Of a stretch of DNA of 64,000 nt, positions 36,410 to 48,984 are shown in pieces. The notes beneath the pieces are model-generated. The model was not told the DNA's origin, did no database searches, and saw only the letters and a program-made list of their open reading frames with translations. A program made the translations under genes and the position numbers. Location: positions 847,486-911,485 of the forward strand of contig MNCI01002098.1 of the NCBI GenBank assembly GCA_015680685.1, written 5' to 3'. This DNA is from Gnetum montanum. Lineage: Eukaryota > Streptophyta > Gnetopsida > Gnetales > Gnetaceae. Each line of letters begins with the position of its first letter. Position 1 is the first letter of the stretch.

Positions 36410-39290
36410 TCTCCTTATCAAAAATTTCCTTTTAATTATTTCAATAAGCTTCACTGCATATTTTTAATTCTTTCTATTACCTTTTGGTAGCACATATTTC
36501 ATCCCTCAACCACAAGCTACTATACTACTCTTTCTAGTCTATTTCACTTCCTATATTTTTTGCTTCGTTGTCATTCAATCTTCCCCAACCTCCTATTATG
36601 AATTTCTTTTCCATATGCCCAGCTAATCCAATATCGTTTGGTATATGTTCTCTTACAAATTTTGGATCTATTCCCTATATGTGGCCTCCCTTAACATCCT
36701 CACTTGATACCATGACTCAACCTACTATTAACTCTCCTAGAACAAATTCATAGTTGTTCACACTATTGAATAATATAATGCTCTATCTTCAAAACATCAA
36801 AGATAAAGCATATAAGGAAACTTTCTTATTTCCTTGGATAAGGTCTTAAGTGATCCCATAAGGTCTACAATATTTTTTCCAGTCTTGACTAAGGAAATTT
36901 CACTTCCAACTTTCATAAAGTACAATGATGAAATAGTGGATCTCATGAATCATGTGGTCACATTCAAAAAAAGTGCATGCTTCTAGTCCCTTATCCTCAC
37001 ATTTTGCTAAGATGCTTCTCAAACTTCTTTTCTAAAATAGCTCTAGAATGGTATAGATCCTTAGCACATAGATCTATTACCTATCTAGAGCAACTACTTG
37101 TAGCCTTCATTGAATGCTTAAAGTTCAAAATACCTCAAATAATAAGTATGATAACTTTTTTGCCATTAAACAAGCTCTAAAGGAGCTTACTAATAAATTC
37201 ATTTCTCAATGGGTAACAACATTAACTAAACTACCATATTATTTGGGGAATGTCATCTACATGACATCTTTGAACCTATAATGATTAATTACATTTAGAA
37301 GAGGATGACTTATCCTAAGCTTTATTCTTTGAATGATGCTTTCCTAGTTGCAAGATGCATTGAAGAAGTTGATATTCAACACAATAACCAAGAATTTCTA
37401 TCATCTTGTAATAAGGCTAATAAGGATACAAAAAAAGAGAAGGGACATCTAATATCTTAAGGTATTTCTTATTTCTCCAAGAAACAAAACAAGACTCTCT
37501 TAGCTACTTCATCTTCCTTCTAGTCAGCAAGAGAGATCTTAGAATAGTAGAGATTAATACACCAAGATACTTATGAGGTACTCTCTACTTATAAACAATA
37601 TTTTTAAGGATGGCCATCTTAAGAAGAAATAGGCCTTTGATCAAGTGAGAGCATGTTACCATCACATATAATGTATAACTATGGATCCTTCTTAAAGATA
37701 AGAAGCTAATCCTAAGATTCCTAAATGGTATGAGCATCAAAAATACTAATAGTCTCATGATATTGCTAGACTTGATATAGATAACTACAAAAATCTAAAA
37801 GATAACATCTGTGATCCTATAGATAAAAGAAAGATAATGGTGGAGAGAAATCTATGTACTATGTATCCAAATAACCAAAATCTTGAGGTATTTTAGAATC
37901 CATTAGGAGCTAGAGGCACCATTTTAGCTTTCAAGCCTAAATATAAGCCTCATATATCCCCACCCAAGAAGCCTTATGTCGTCTACTAGTCTGACTAAAA
38001 ATAGTCCCAATAGTCATCATCACAACCTTAAAAGCCTTATGTTATCCATCAGTGTAACTATGTTGCTACATTAAAACATTGTTCTCCACCTTTCTATTAT
38101 ATTCATGCTACTAAATCCTATCATTTCTCTTCTACTTTCCAACCTATGCTTCCTTCTCATTCACATCTGATTTCTTATCATACAAAATCTTGAGTTGTCC
38201 CTTCACCTACTACATCTTAGAAATCTATCCACCATTTTCCATCACCTCAAATATGAATCCTTACCCGTGACTAGTACACTAATGAGTCACAATCAACTAA
38301 ATAGAAGGAGAAGGCTACTAACACAGAAAAGGTGTATTTCTAGTAGTAACATGAGATTTCTTTCTCAAGTAGCCTTCTATCTTCATTCAATCTTATACAA
38401 CTAGTAACGATAGCAGTTACTTCATAAGCATCTTAGACTATAGAAAATAAGGTCTTGCAATAGATAACCATGATTGTCCATTTTAAAGGTATCAACTTGT
38501 CTTGTTATGACCTCATGGAAACATCTAAAGAGCATCATGCTAAACTCTATGATGTTATTAAGAGGATCATGATTCCAAGTGACATTTCAACTTGAAAAGA
38601 AGCTATATATTCTTTTCTCTAAGTTTCACATTATGGATTAGATAACCTAAACTTTTGTGGTGAGAACATTAAGAATAAATTAAAGACATGATATATTTGT
38701 TAATTGCTACTTTAAATCATCATTAGCATATCACGTGAAGTTTCAATTCCACTTATACATGTTAATGATCTAGATCTAACATGATCACATGGGTTGTTAT
38801 CAAGCATGTTAGTCTTCATGATTAGGTAACTTTCAATGAAACCTATTCTAATCTCATCTCTTTGAATGACACACCAATAGTCATATGTTCCATTAGATTA
38901 CCATTTATGGTAGGTGATTCTATTTAGTTTGAAACATTTTTCATGGTCATATATGAGTGTCTAGGTGTTAATAAAATACTAGGATACCCTTGGCTAGCTC
39001 AACATTGAGCTATGTCTTCTCCAATACGTCAAGAGATACATATTTTTGTTCATAACCTTGAGATAGTCATCTCAGTAGACAAATAGATTCCAAGTGTTTA
39101 TCACTTAGATTGAGAAGTCCAATCTTATTAGCTTAGTGGAAAACTAGCTGATATTAAACTTGAACCTATTAGCAACCCTATAGTCCCTTTTTCTTCTAAG
39201 AATTCACCTATCAGTATAGATCTAATGGACTTAAGCGATGAGTTTATCTCTAACATCGAGTTTGTTGATTTAGGCTTTGGAGAACTTGAT
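36410..39290 (+). pseudogene. gag and protease remnant of a Tat/Ogre-like element
   Basis: The plus strand reads a Gag core at about 37000-37360 (FSKIALEWYRSLAHRSITYL, EQLLVAFIECLKF). A protease region follows at about 38480-39060 (FKGINLSCYDLMETSKEHHA, FETFFMVIYECLGVNKIL, GYPWLAQH, SSPIRQEIHIF). It fits the ...FxVI....ILGRPWLH...PSTLHQ pattern of Tat-lineage proteases, with GRPW reading GYPW. No RT was seen downstream. Frameshifts and stops throughout. Confidence 0.55.
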
Positions 39291-40582
39291 ATATCCTTGT
39301 CTAAAAAGAAGAAAAACATTATATATAAAATGGATTTTTGTGTCTTGATTTTTCCATGCTTACAATTTCTATTTTTTGAACTAGATTAATACTTTGATAT
39401 GATTATACTTCATTTTTTAAAAAAATTAACTTTCCAATATAGATTATTAAAATCTCAAGAATAAAATTACTAGAGTTTAAAATATTTTTTTCATATTAAA
39501 AAATTTTGAAACTTAATTAACTCTTAATAAATCTCTTATTTATAAAAGAAAACCAACCTTTCTTTGACTAAGAGAGATTATGTATATAAATCATCCACAA
39601 ACAAAAATAATGCATGAGTTATGCAATAAAAATACTTAAAGGTGAATTAAAATAATTAAACTTTAGAATTAGTAACACCTTTAATAGAGCATATGTTCTC
39701 AACATAGTATTCTCCTATTCCATATGAGTCCTAGTGTATTTTTTGAATTCCATATTACTTTTCCTCATAGAATCCTATTTTCTACATATCAATTTACTAT
39801 GTTTTTTGCATTGCATCATATTTTCTTCACTTTACTTTGTGATTTTTAATGGTTTATTTTCTGACATTAAAATAATAACATCAAGGTTTTAAAGCATAAA
39901 AAATTATAAATGAATAGATAATAATTAAGGCTTTGGTCTTTCTCCTGAAACGAAATTTGTACTTCTTTCAATAATTTGTAAGTATTTTTTAAATTAGTAC
40001 AAGAAGAATTATACTAGAATCATTATTCTTACAAAATTGGTCACTATGTAATGTTTAAGGCTTTTTGTATTTGTTATTAAATAAATTTGTATTCTTTTCA
40101 ATAATTCATCAATATCACTTGAATTATGGCAACATAAATCACATAAAAATTTTATTCTTCATGTAAAATTGGTATTAGTTTGATTTCTTGTAGATTTAAG
40201 CTATGTATTAAGTAAATAGTAAAGATACTATTATTTAAAATGATGGTAAGTTGCTTGTTTCTTAAGTTAGAAGATGTGGGGTTTAAGCCTAGGCCTAGTT
40301 GAAGAGGTTAGGCTTTTGGTTCAACTACCAATCATAAGGGGTATGGTTTTCTCTCATCCAACCATCCTCCTAAGAGGGATAGGGTTTTTTCTCATCCATT
40401 AAGGAGACTACATCACAAGCTCTTCTATGTTCTCACTCATTCATTGAAGATCCTTCCATAAATCTACTTGATAAGATTAGCATTGAAGCTCTTGGTAATG
40501 ATCTTATTTTATTTACCCTCGACCTAAATCCTAACATTATAACATTACATATAGTTTTAATATTTTAGAGATCACAACTACC
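39291..40582. other. AT-rich stretch, nothing recognised
   Basis: Homopolymer-rich sequence without conserved coding. Near 40265-40460 a slightly GC-richer segment repeats GGTTTTCTCTCATCCA-like phrases twice (about 40345 and 40385). No family assigned. Confidence 0.4.
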
Positions 40583-41441
40583 CTAATTGCTGAAAGGCAA
40601 GGTACCCCTATGCTCAACCATATCAATCACAAGTGTTCATGTACTATCTGGTCAAATTTCATGGATGGGACTAGTTGTGGCATCTAGATCACTATGCCTT
40701 GATCGCAGTTCACTATCTTTCCAATTGGACTAGTGGTAGCTTTGTCATGTACGGTTTAGTCCAAAGTGAGTCGATGATGTTGTCTCTAATTCTATGCTAC
40801 TTCTAATAACAATAAAAGGGTAAATTAATTAAACTAATGGGTGATGAAAACAAGGCCTAAACTAGCTTATGTGCAATGAGTATCCAACCTTAATTGTCCT
40901 TATACATCTTGGACTTTGTGAAACTACTTTTAGGACTACCAAGCATATTTCACTGGGTGTGCTAAACAATACACTTCTAGAATACCAAGCATCTATATTT
41001 AAACACTCGTGATTGAGTTGTACACATTCCACTTAATAATAGGAATAGGAAATAGCAATAAATGGAAACATTTAACTAGAGAAAGCAAAAAATAATTAAC
41101 ACTTAAAAGTAATAATAATCTAAGAGAATGCTGCAATCATGGAAGTAATCTTGACCTTTATCACCAGTCATGTAACATGTCCAAGTATGTCACACTCGAA
41201 CAAAGGTGTCATACAATTACAAACATCACACTGCAAGCATGCACTAGAAATGACAAACTCTAAAGAAAGGAAATAGAAAACTAAAACTATCTTCTACTTC
41301 TTCCTCTCTCAACTATGTGCCCAAGTGCTACATTTATAGGCCAACCCAGAAGAGGCGACGTTGGATATCTAACATCATTTCCTGGCTACGATGTTGCGTA
41401 TTCGACATCGAGGCCTAACAAGATGATGACTCATCACTAAT
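40583..41441 (-). mobile_element. Solo LTR with CTAAT target duplication
   Basis: The LTR is 40588-41436 (849 bp), starting TGCTGAAAGGCAAGGTACCC and ending GATGACTCATCA. CTAAT precedes it (40583-40587) and follows it (41437-41441). It aligns with the element D LTR (GGCATCTAGATCA, TTTGTCATGTACGG, ACTTTTAGGACTACCAAGC). U3 near 41355-41415 carries GATATC/TCGACATCG motifs. The product of LTR-LTR recombination. Confidence 0.88.
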
Positions 41442-41826
41442 TCAACCAATTACCTTTTTATAATATCCTTTAAGAAACATTATTATTTATTAAGAAGTGA
41501 TATCAAGGTAAAATAATATTAGCTAAGTTGCATATTAAACTTTTAGTGAGTATTAATTAATTGATTTCCATATTTGACCAAGAACTAAAGGTGCTAGACC
41601 TACTCTTGAGTTTTGAATGGTTTTCATATTAAGATTTTCACTAGAACATTATAGTAAAAGCAAGATACAACACCATTAGTTGGGATTTACCATTAATGCC
41701 TCAACTAACTCATTGTGCATAAAAAGAAATATCAAGGTACAACACATTTAATTGGGTTTCCTAGTAAATTTTACACCAATTGGTTGAGACTCCAAGGTAG
41801 TAGGCCTAATCTTGACTTTTGACTTG
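41442..41826. repeat. Degenerate direct repeat flanking the chromovirus LTR
   Basis: Two units, near 41500-41625 and 41728-41826, share ATATCAAGGTA, a central TTGATTTCC or TGGGTTTCC block, and GTGCTAGACCTACTCTTGA or GTAGTAGGCCTAATCTTGA. Origin unknown. Confidence 0.4.
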
Positions 41827-44031
41827 TGTCACACCCAAAATGAAAAATCTTATGCCATAGTTCAAATGAAACACTCAAGTACTCCTTATACATGATATGC
41901 CCTAGTATTGAGATTTAAATGAAGTCAAACCTAAAATAAAATAAAATAAAATATTTATTACATAATATAATTGACAAAAAGGATGATTTTGTGACTCACA
42001 CGGGGATATATATACAAGTTATACCTCAAAATAAATATTATAAATGACTAGAAACTTAAAAAAAAGATGAATGACATCAAAACCAAAAATAATAGTTACT
42101 CTAATTTTATATTAAAAGTTACATCCAACATAAGAGGTTTATATCACTATCATTCAAAACACTATGCAAATTCTCTAATGTTATTTAAACATCAAGACCA
42201 TTACAAAATAGAAAATCACATGGCGATCATACAAAATAAGAAAGCATCTAAAGTGCATCATGTGTTTCTAAATCCTAATAGCTCTAAAAGAAATCCTTCA
42301 AAAGAAAGAAATACTACATTAGGCATAATCAAGAAACTTAGCATCATAGTTACTAACACTCGAATTTGCAAGGCTTGCATACAAAGATATATAAGAAGGG
42401 TTAAAAAATATTCTACTAAAGGAACTAATCTTAAGATCATCCCAAACAAGAATTAAAATGAATGGATCTCATAGTTGTAAAATATAAATAACAATCCAAG
42501 CGATCTTAATAAGTATCCAACTAATATTAATCTAACCATAATATTAGTACTATTTAAAGGATAGCATCTCATACTATCATACAGATGTTAAATGTTATTA
42601 CCCCAAGATTAGGTGCAAAGATAAAAGCAAAAAAGAACAAGCACTACTACCATGATCGATTTATCAAATTCATGATCTTCATGTTAGTTATGCCATAAAG
42701 ACTTCATATTCAAAGTGAAATAGCCTTGAATTTTTTTGAATCAACAATTTAAACATTCATCTCTTTGATAAACAATCTACATTAATTTTGGAGATACAAA
42801 TCGATATATTCATATTGATATTAATTGAAATTGTCACCACTGAGCAAAATCAACAAGGCTTATTTCAATTTTGTTGCATTTTGATCATAAAATTCCTAAC
42901 AATATAGTTCAAATTCTAATTCCCACCAAAGATATTGAATTCTATTAATTGCTATAACTTCTAATAATATCAGTAAAATCTTCCTAAGAGAAATTGATTT
43001 GATTAGTACTCTAACAATCTCTAGTAATAAAGGAAAACTAAATATTGATTTCAATCAATTCCTAGTGATATCAAGGGATATCCTTAAATTTTGAAAACTT
43101 TAAAAGCTTCTGTACATACTCCATCATTGGTATCATAGCTCCTAGAGTTCAAACCTTTGAAAAGTCATGTAATGAGACCACTTTGACCATTTCATGTCCA
43201 AAATTTACCAAAAGTATTTACAATCCCTCATAATTACTCTCATTTTAACATTCTCTAAATTTGAAACCCTTACATCTCTCAATTACTTTACATTAATCCT
43301 TACTTGTCTTAAATCACACTTGAATCTACACCTTTTCATCTCAAATCTACCAATATTTTGCAAATCCTACATCTTACAAGCCTTTAAATTTACAATTCAC
43401 TCAAAATAAAGCCAAATAAGCAAAGATATACCAAAATGAACCATCTTGGTATGAGTCACTATGAACCACTATGATTCACACCTAACTCACAATTTTGAGC
43501 TAACTATGAACCACTATGAGTCACACCTAACTCGCAATTCCTTATTGCAACTATCTATAGTTTACATGTAGTCACAACTACTTGGCCAACTTAAATAAAA
43601 GCTATGAATGACCTCCAAATAACTTTAAACTTGGAAATCAAATCTTTTATGACTTCTACAATTGTAGGAAACTACAACTTGGACTAGGAGGCCTTCTTAT
43701 ATCAAAAACTTATCTCTAAAAAGTTGAAGTTTAATAATGTTTTATGGGTGTAGTACTACATAATAACTAACCAAAATAAAATTTACAATGCTAAATGGAT
43801 TTCAAATTTCAACCATAAAATATATAAAAGATATATGACTTGACCATTAATAGTAATAAGAAGTAAAAAATTAAAAATTTTAACAAAATAATTTAACAAG
43901 TAAATTGTATTCACCTAAGATAATAAAGTGATCCTATTACTTAGTTTATGAAATTTAAAACAATCTATTGAAACACATCTAATAGTATTAAATCAAATAA
44001 TTAAACTTGTACAAAATTGTAGGTCATAACA
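41827..44031 (-). repeat. Chromovirus 3' LTR, about 2.2 kb
   Basis: In plus orientation it begins TGTCACACCCAAAATG and ends GGTCATAACA, so in sense it runs TGTTATGACC...GGGTGTGACA. A reversed polypurine tract follows at 44032-44045, then integrase C-terminal coding. Small ORFs inside it, including the 129-codon one at 42067-42456, are not supported as genes. The 5' LTR is not in the window or is not recognised. Confidence 0.65.
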
Positions 44032-44045
44032 TTCCCATCATTCAA
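44032..44045 (-). other. Polypurine tract of the chromovirus
   Basis: The reverse complement reads GAATGATGGGAA immediately before TGTTATGACC. Confidence 0.55.
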
Positions 44046-44880
44046 GAATTTTTCACTTGAAAAATGTCAAGAAATTTAATCCTCATATCCACTTTAGTTT
44101 CACCAGTTACTTCTTAGTTTCCATGTCATTCCCAAAGAACTTTTATCATGGAACTATTTTACTCCACAATTGTCTCTCTTTACTATCTATAATCCTTATA
44201 GGATATTCTTGATAAAAAAATATTTGGTTGCAAGTCAATTTCATGCCACTCTATAACATGAGTGTTATCTAGGATGTACTTTTTCAAGACAAAGATATGG
44301 AAGATAGTGTGAATTCCATCTAGACTTGGTAGCAAGACTAACTAGTAGGCTACTTTCTAAATTTTTTATTATCTCAAATAGGTCAACATATCTTGGGGCT
44401 AATTTATCTTATATTCCCAAGTCTCATTAAGTATGTCATTAGATATACCTTTATAAAAATATAGTCACAAACTTGAAATCCAAGTGGTCTTCTTTTGTAG
44501 GTAGCATATTTGGTATATCTATCTTAAATAACCCTAATATAACCTTCAATAGTACAAGTATGTTTTGTAGTTTGGCCAATCAAATCTAGACTTATTTTCA
44601 TTTTATCTTCCATAATGTTTCATTAAAAAGGTGATAAGCATGATCTATCATAAAGGATCTCATAAGGAGTCACCTTAATCCTTGCATGATAATTTTTATC
44701 ATCTACAAATTCTACTAAAGGTAACAATTCATTTTCCTCTTCCATGTATTAAAGTCCATAGGCCTAGAGAATGCCTTCTAATGCTTTATTTATTCATTAG
44801 TTTGGGGATGATAGGCAGAACTTATATTTAGATTGGTGTTCATAATTACTTAAGATACTAAAATATAGAGATAAACTTGC
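44046..44880 (-). pseudogene. Chromovirus integrase C-terminus with chromodomain
   Basis: The minus strand, right to left, gives HPQTN then the core tail (ELLPLVEFVDDKNYHARIKV, TPYEILYDRSCLSP), the GPY/F region (RRPLGFQVCDYIFIKV), the FHIFVLKKYILDNTHVIEW linker, and a degenerate chromodomain (SSMIKVLWEWHGN, then MRIKFLDIF, about 44150-44060). In living chromoviruses this domain is thought to target insertion to particular chromatin. Here it has several stops. The rest of pol to the right is not recognised. Confidence 0.75.
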
Positions 44881-45279
44881 CATCTATATTAAATATTATT
44901 TTAATTGAAAACCCATGTAATCTTGAAATTTCCATGATAATAACTTACTAATATCCTCAGCTATAGTAGTGATATGAATATTAAGAAAATAAGAAGTTTT
45001 TGTTGATAGATTCACCAATATTAAGATATTCATATCTTGGCATGATCCAAAATTTTAATGTAAGAGTCTTAGTAGTAAAATAGATTCACCACTAAAACCT
45101 ACCTCAATGAGAAGATTTTGCTAATAGATTCACCACTATTAATAAAATATAACCAAAACATTAGCAACAAGAATAAAAAGATATGAAGTAAGAAGGAAAT
45201 CTTGCCTTACAAATATGTGAAAAGTAATAAGTAAAGAACAACTCTTATTGATGCATATCTTGGCATTAACTTGAGAAAA

Positions 45280-45560
45280 TAAAATGAAAGATAAAGAAGA
45301 ACTAGGCCAAAATTTTACAATATAGTTAATACAAAAGGTCATTCTATTGTATCATAAGCTTTTGCATAATCTAATTTAATAAGAATAATATTTTGATAAG
45401 AACCATAGCCAGAGTCATGGCCTTTACAATTGTAAAAACATTAACCAAAATAAATCTACCTATTACAAAATCTATTTGTTCTAAATTAACTTATTGAGGT
45501 AGGTATCTTCAAAATTTTAATGTAAGAGTCTTAGAAATAGTTTTATGATTAATATTCAAT
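45280..45560 (-). pseudogene. LINE reverse transcriptase fragment
   Basis: The minus strand reads LEQIDFVIGRFILVNVFTIV, then after a gap GYGSYQNIILIKLDYAKAYD, TIE, a stop, and PFVLTIL. The order GFxxGRxIxDN followed by LKLDxxKAYDxxxW is the first half of a plant L1-type LINE RT. Downstream (44960-45270) further diverged, stop-rich sequence may be the rest of the RT. No 3' tail was identified. Confidence 0.65.
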
Positions 45561-47796
45561 AGAGAAATAGATTAGGTGTTAGAATATACACTTACGATAC
45601 AATCATTAGTTAACTTTATTTATCAATTGTTTAGTTAAGGAATTAGCTTAAGCTATAGTTTTTTAATGGGAGATATGGTTTTCATTACAGCCTTCCAGAT
45701 CCTTTCCAAGCTCAACTCGCCTAGCTTGGTATTATATATTATATCACATATCCCATAGATCTACAACTTGAGTGTACTTAGAAAATAGCACTCTTGGATT
45801 ATGACAAAGGCTAATTATCTTCTCTATTTTCATTCACTTATCCCAAGGTTACCACGATATCTTAATTCACTTATCCATCAGAAGCTTTGAACTTCACCAT
45901 GATTATGAGTAGAGCTATTTCTTAGTCTAGGTTATCTCATCATTTGTATCTAAGAATATCCGTATTAGTTATGATTATCTATTATCCTAAGCTTATATCA
46001 TACACCCTCATAAGCTACCTCTAGTTTGGCTAGCCACTTAATTAAGTTACTTACATTGTGGGTTAGGGAAATTAATGAACTTTTACCTGAGTTCATCATT
46101 GATCTCCTTACCTCTATTCTAATCTTGCATATCATATCCCTATGGAAAATTCTCTTAGGCCCATTGGCAAGAGTATCCAATTCTAGCAATAGTTGTTACC
46201 TCAACACCTAGGTAAGTTATCCATTATACTATCTATTATTATTAGCTAGGAATAAGAGACCTTAAATACAATAACCAAGAGCCATGTGGATGTTTCACTT
46301 AGTGACATCTGAATTCAAAAATCATACATGCATGAGTAACTAGATGAGTGAGTAAGTGAGAAAGATGGATTACTAATAATCTGTTCTAATGGATCTTAAC
46401 CTTAACCTCTAACCGTAAGGTTTACTTGAACTTCTGAATCAACCTTTCACTAAATTGAAAGATCTTGAACCTACCTCTTTTGATCTTCTTTTCTTCCTTG
46501 GATTTGCCTACAACTATTGTACTTGGGTCCCTTAACCTAGGTTCTATTATTTTAAGATCATACTTTTGGATGTAAAAAGTTTCATTTGATTATCAAAGAA
46601 GGTGGTTTTATCCTTGAAAGGAATAGTATGATTGTTGAAACCTGTGCTCTAATTTGACTTGCCTCTTTATTGATTTACCTACCTCAAACCAAAAAGTAAA
46701 ATCCTTAGACTTTTCTTTTCTTTTTCTATGATTGATATTCCTCCCTCTACATATCCTATGATTTATCAGTCTTCCTTTCATTTTATATTATTATAGTGTC
46801 TAGTTGATAGAGTAGTAATACAAGGAGATAAAATGAAGTCTAGTAGCTTATGGCTTCTTTATCAATAACTAAATGAACTTTTCTTCTTGTTGGGCCAATT
46901 CCAAGTCTAGGTTTGAATCTTCTGATTAATAAATAAATGAATGAGAATGAAAGATGTTGTGTCATTGCCACTAAAATGACCAACTAACTAGCTATTTTTG
47001 ATGGGAAAAAAAGACCAAATCAATTCATGAATTTATAATGCATGTTGTGTCTCAAAGAACAAGTTCATGGAATAGTAATTTCTAATTCATGATAGTTTCA
47101 TGTTTAATGGTAGATGTATGTGTGATAGTAACTCTTGATTAATAGTAACAAAGAGTGTTGTTTATTGTTTTCTAGAAATGAGATTCTGACCTGGAGATTG
47201 GGAGAATATATATATATATATAATTATTATTCAACAAAATAATGCATATAGATAGATCAATCTATGATCAGTGACTCAAACCCACAAGGCCACACTGATG
47301 CAACCATACCAAGGCAAGTTATACTCATGCTCAACTTACTTTCATAACTAATTAGGCCATGTTTTGTATTCAAAATTGTTCATACAATATGGGGTATGCA
47401 TAGCATCCTTGTATTCATATTCATATTCAAACTAATACTCATAGGTAGTTAATAATTTTGTCTATCTTTCTATCTATCTAATAATACATATTACAATACA
47501 ACTAGCAACTTGCAGGTAGTGTCTTAATTGGCAAACATGGGTAATCAATGCATACATTAATCATGTAATGTAGCTAACTAGTCAATAGTTTTTCCTACTT
47601 AGCAAGTAAAGCTCACTCTGTACTTTCAATCCTTGCCTCCTTCACAAAGTTGTGGATATAGAACTTATGGAAGGCATGAGTTAGTTCTCAAGGATAGATC
47701 TTATTTTTTTTTTCCTTTTCTATCATGATTGAGCTAATCATGTGCTTCATAGAATGATTGGGTTGACCCTCATCATGATCCAATTAGAAATAAAAA
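45561..47796. other. AT-rich stretch without recognised genes
   Basis: TGTTAGAATATACAC at about 45577 resembles an LTR start, but no partner or end was found. An (AT)n run lies at about 47206-47223. Small ORFs near 46000-46200 occur on both strands with no family signal. Confidence 0.35.
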
Positions 47797-48182
47797 ACAT
47801 ACATTACTATTTTAGTTAAGATACTTGGAATAATCATAAGACTTCTACTAGGAGTAATCTTCTTAGTGTTAGTCAAATATAAAGTAATATCTTTAGTGCA
47901 ATGTTGAAACAATCTTAATGTAGTTGGATCATTTAGATTATTGTAACCTTTAGCAAAAGGTTTGAAATTAGTTACAAAATAACTTCTTTGACTAAATAGT
48001 GGTAATTTTCTCTTTTTAAAATGGCTGTGGTGGTTACATTTATGCTAAGTTTGGATGTTTGGATTATTGTGCCTTTTGATTATGGTATGGTATTGTCAAA
48101 TTCAAACATAGGTATACTTTATCTATATTCCATGCCTTTGCTAGGTATTTATGGAGTTATTATAGCATGTTGGTCCAATAAT
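47797..48182 (+). pseudogene. nad1: Nuclear copy of mitochondrial nad1, first exon
   Basis: Conceptual translation follows plant mitochondrial NADH dehydrogenase subunit 1 (Complex I) over its whole first exon: ILGIIIRLLLGVIFLVLV, VVGSFRLL, PLAKGLKL, then [39 protein letters not shown] and [12 protein letters not shown]. It spans 386 bp against the 387-bp exon usual in plants and ends at the WSNN position where that exon is normally trans-spliced. The first codon reads ACA, where plant nad1 often has an ACG start edited to AUG. At least four in-frame stops and a one-base deletion near 48027 make it non-functional. It is a NUMT. Flanking sequence may also be mitochondrial but I cannot recognise it. 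Confidence 0.85.
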
Positions 48183-48984
48183 TAGGAGGTAGCTATTTGG
48201 TCTCCTATAATACTAGGAATGATGGGTCAAAAATTAATTTGTGCTACATGTGTTGAATGATCCACTCTACACAAGTATGGATGGATTTCTAACTATAAGG
48301 TAGGTCCCTCCCCTCCTTCAAAGGCAAACCATGAAGCTAGATGAGCCATGTGACCCTTGCTACATATATATGAATAACAAACCTATCCATAAAAAATATA
48401 TTCTAATGGACATTGATAGATGTTAGGATAGATGAATTGCTAAGCAATTAATCGATCAATGATTCTTGTTGCTAAGTGTCCATTATAGTCAAGTCTCCAT
48501 CTTGCTCCCAACAAAGGATCAATAAATTAAGAAGGATTGCATCCACAACCATAAATTACAACTTAAAAATGTAACTAGACACATCCATAGAATGCATATC
48601 ACTAATAAATTCTTACATTATTGTGGACCTGAATCCCCCATCAATAATCCATGGGCATGAAGTTACCACTGTTTCCCTAAGCAACCCCAATAACCTAATT
48701 ACCTAACACAGGTCCTATCTAACATTCAGTCATCAATTACCAAGGCTACTTGATCCTCTAGAAAGATAAGGAAAAGCACTTTTATGATATTACTCAGCTC
48801 ACCAGATGCTTCTATGCCCAATGTTAGATTATAAACCAAAAGTTACTTATTTAAACATGAGCATCCTAACTAGGTAGGAATAGGTAAATAGTAGCAAATA
48901 TCAAATCTTTGGTATTACCTATGTTCCTGTAACATATTACATACATGAGACTGCATATATGAACATGTCCATTATCTAGTCAAG
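48183..48984 (+). other. Sequence after the nad1 copy, possibly nad1 intron-derived
   Basis: Directly follows the exon boundary of the nad1 copy. It could derive from the 5' half of the trans-spliced group II intron, but I could not identify intron domains. Otherwise nothing is recognised. Confidence 0.25.

Noticed and set aside
40260-40320. tRNA-like B-box (GGGTTTAAGCCT) suggesting a SINE
   Set aside because: No matching A-box at the right distance and no foldable cloverleaf.
42067-42456. 129-codon plus-strand ORF
   Set aside because: Lies wholly inside the chromovirus LTR, is Asn/Lys/Ile-rich as expected from composition, and has no recognisable domain.
45577-46200. Possible Ty1/copia LTR starting TGTTAGAATATAC
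   Set aside because: Only the first bases fit; no end, PBS, PPT or target duplication found.
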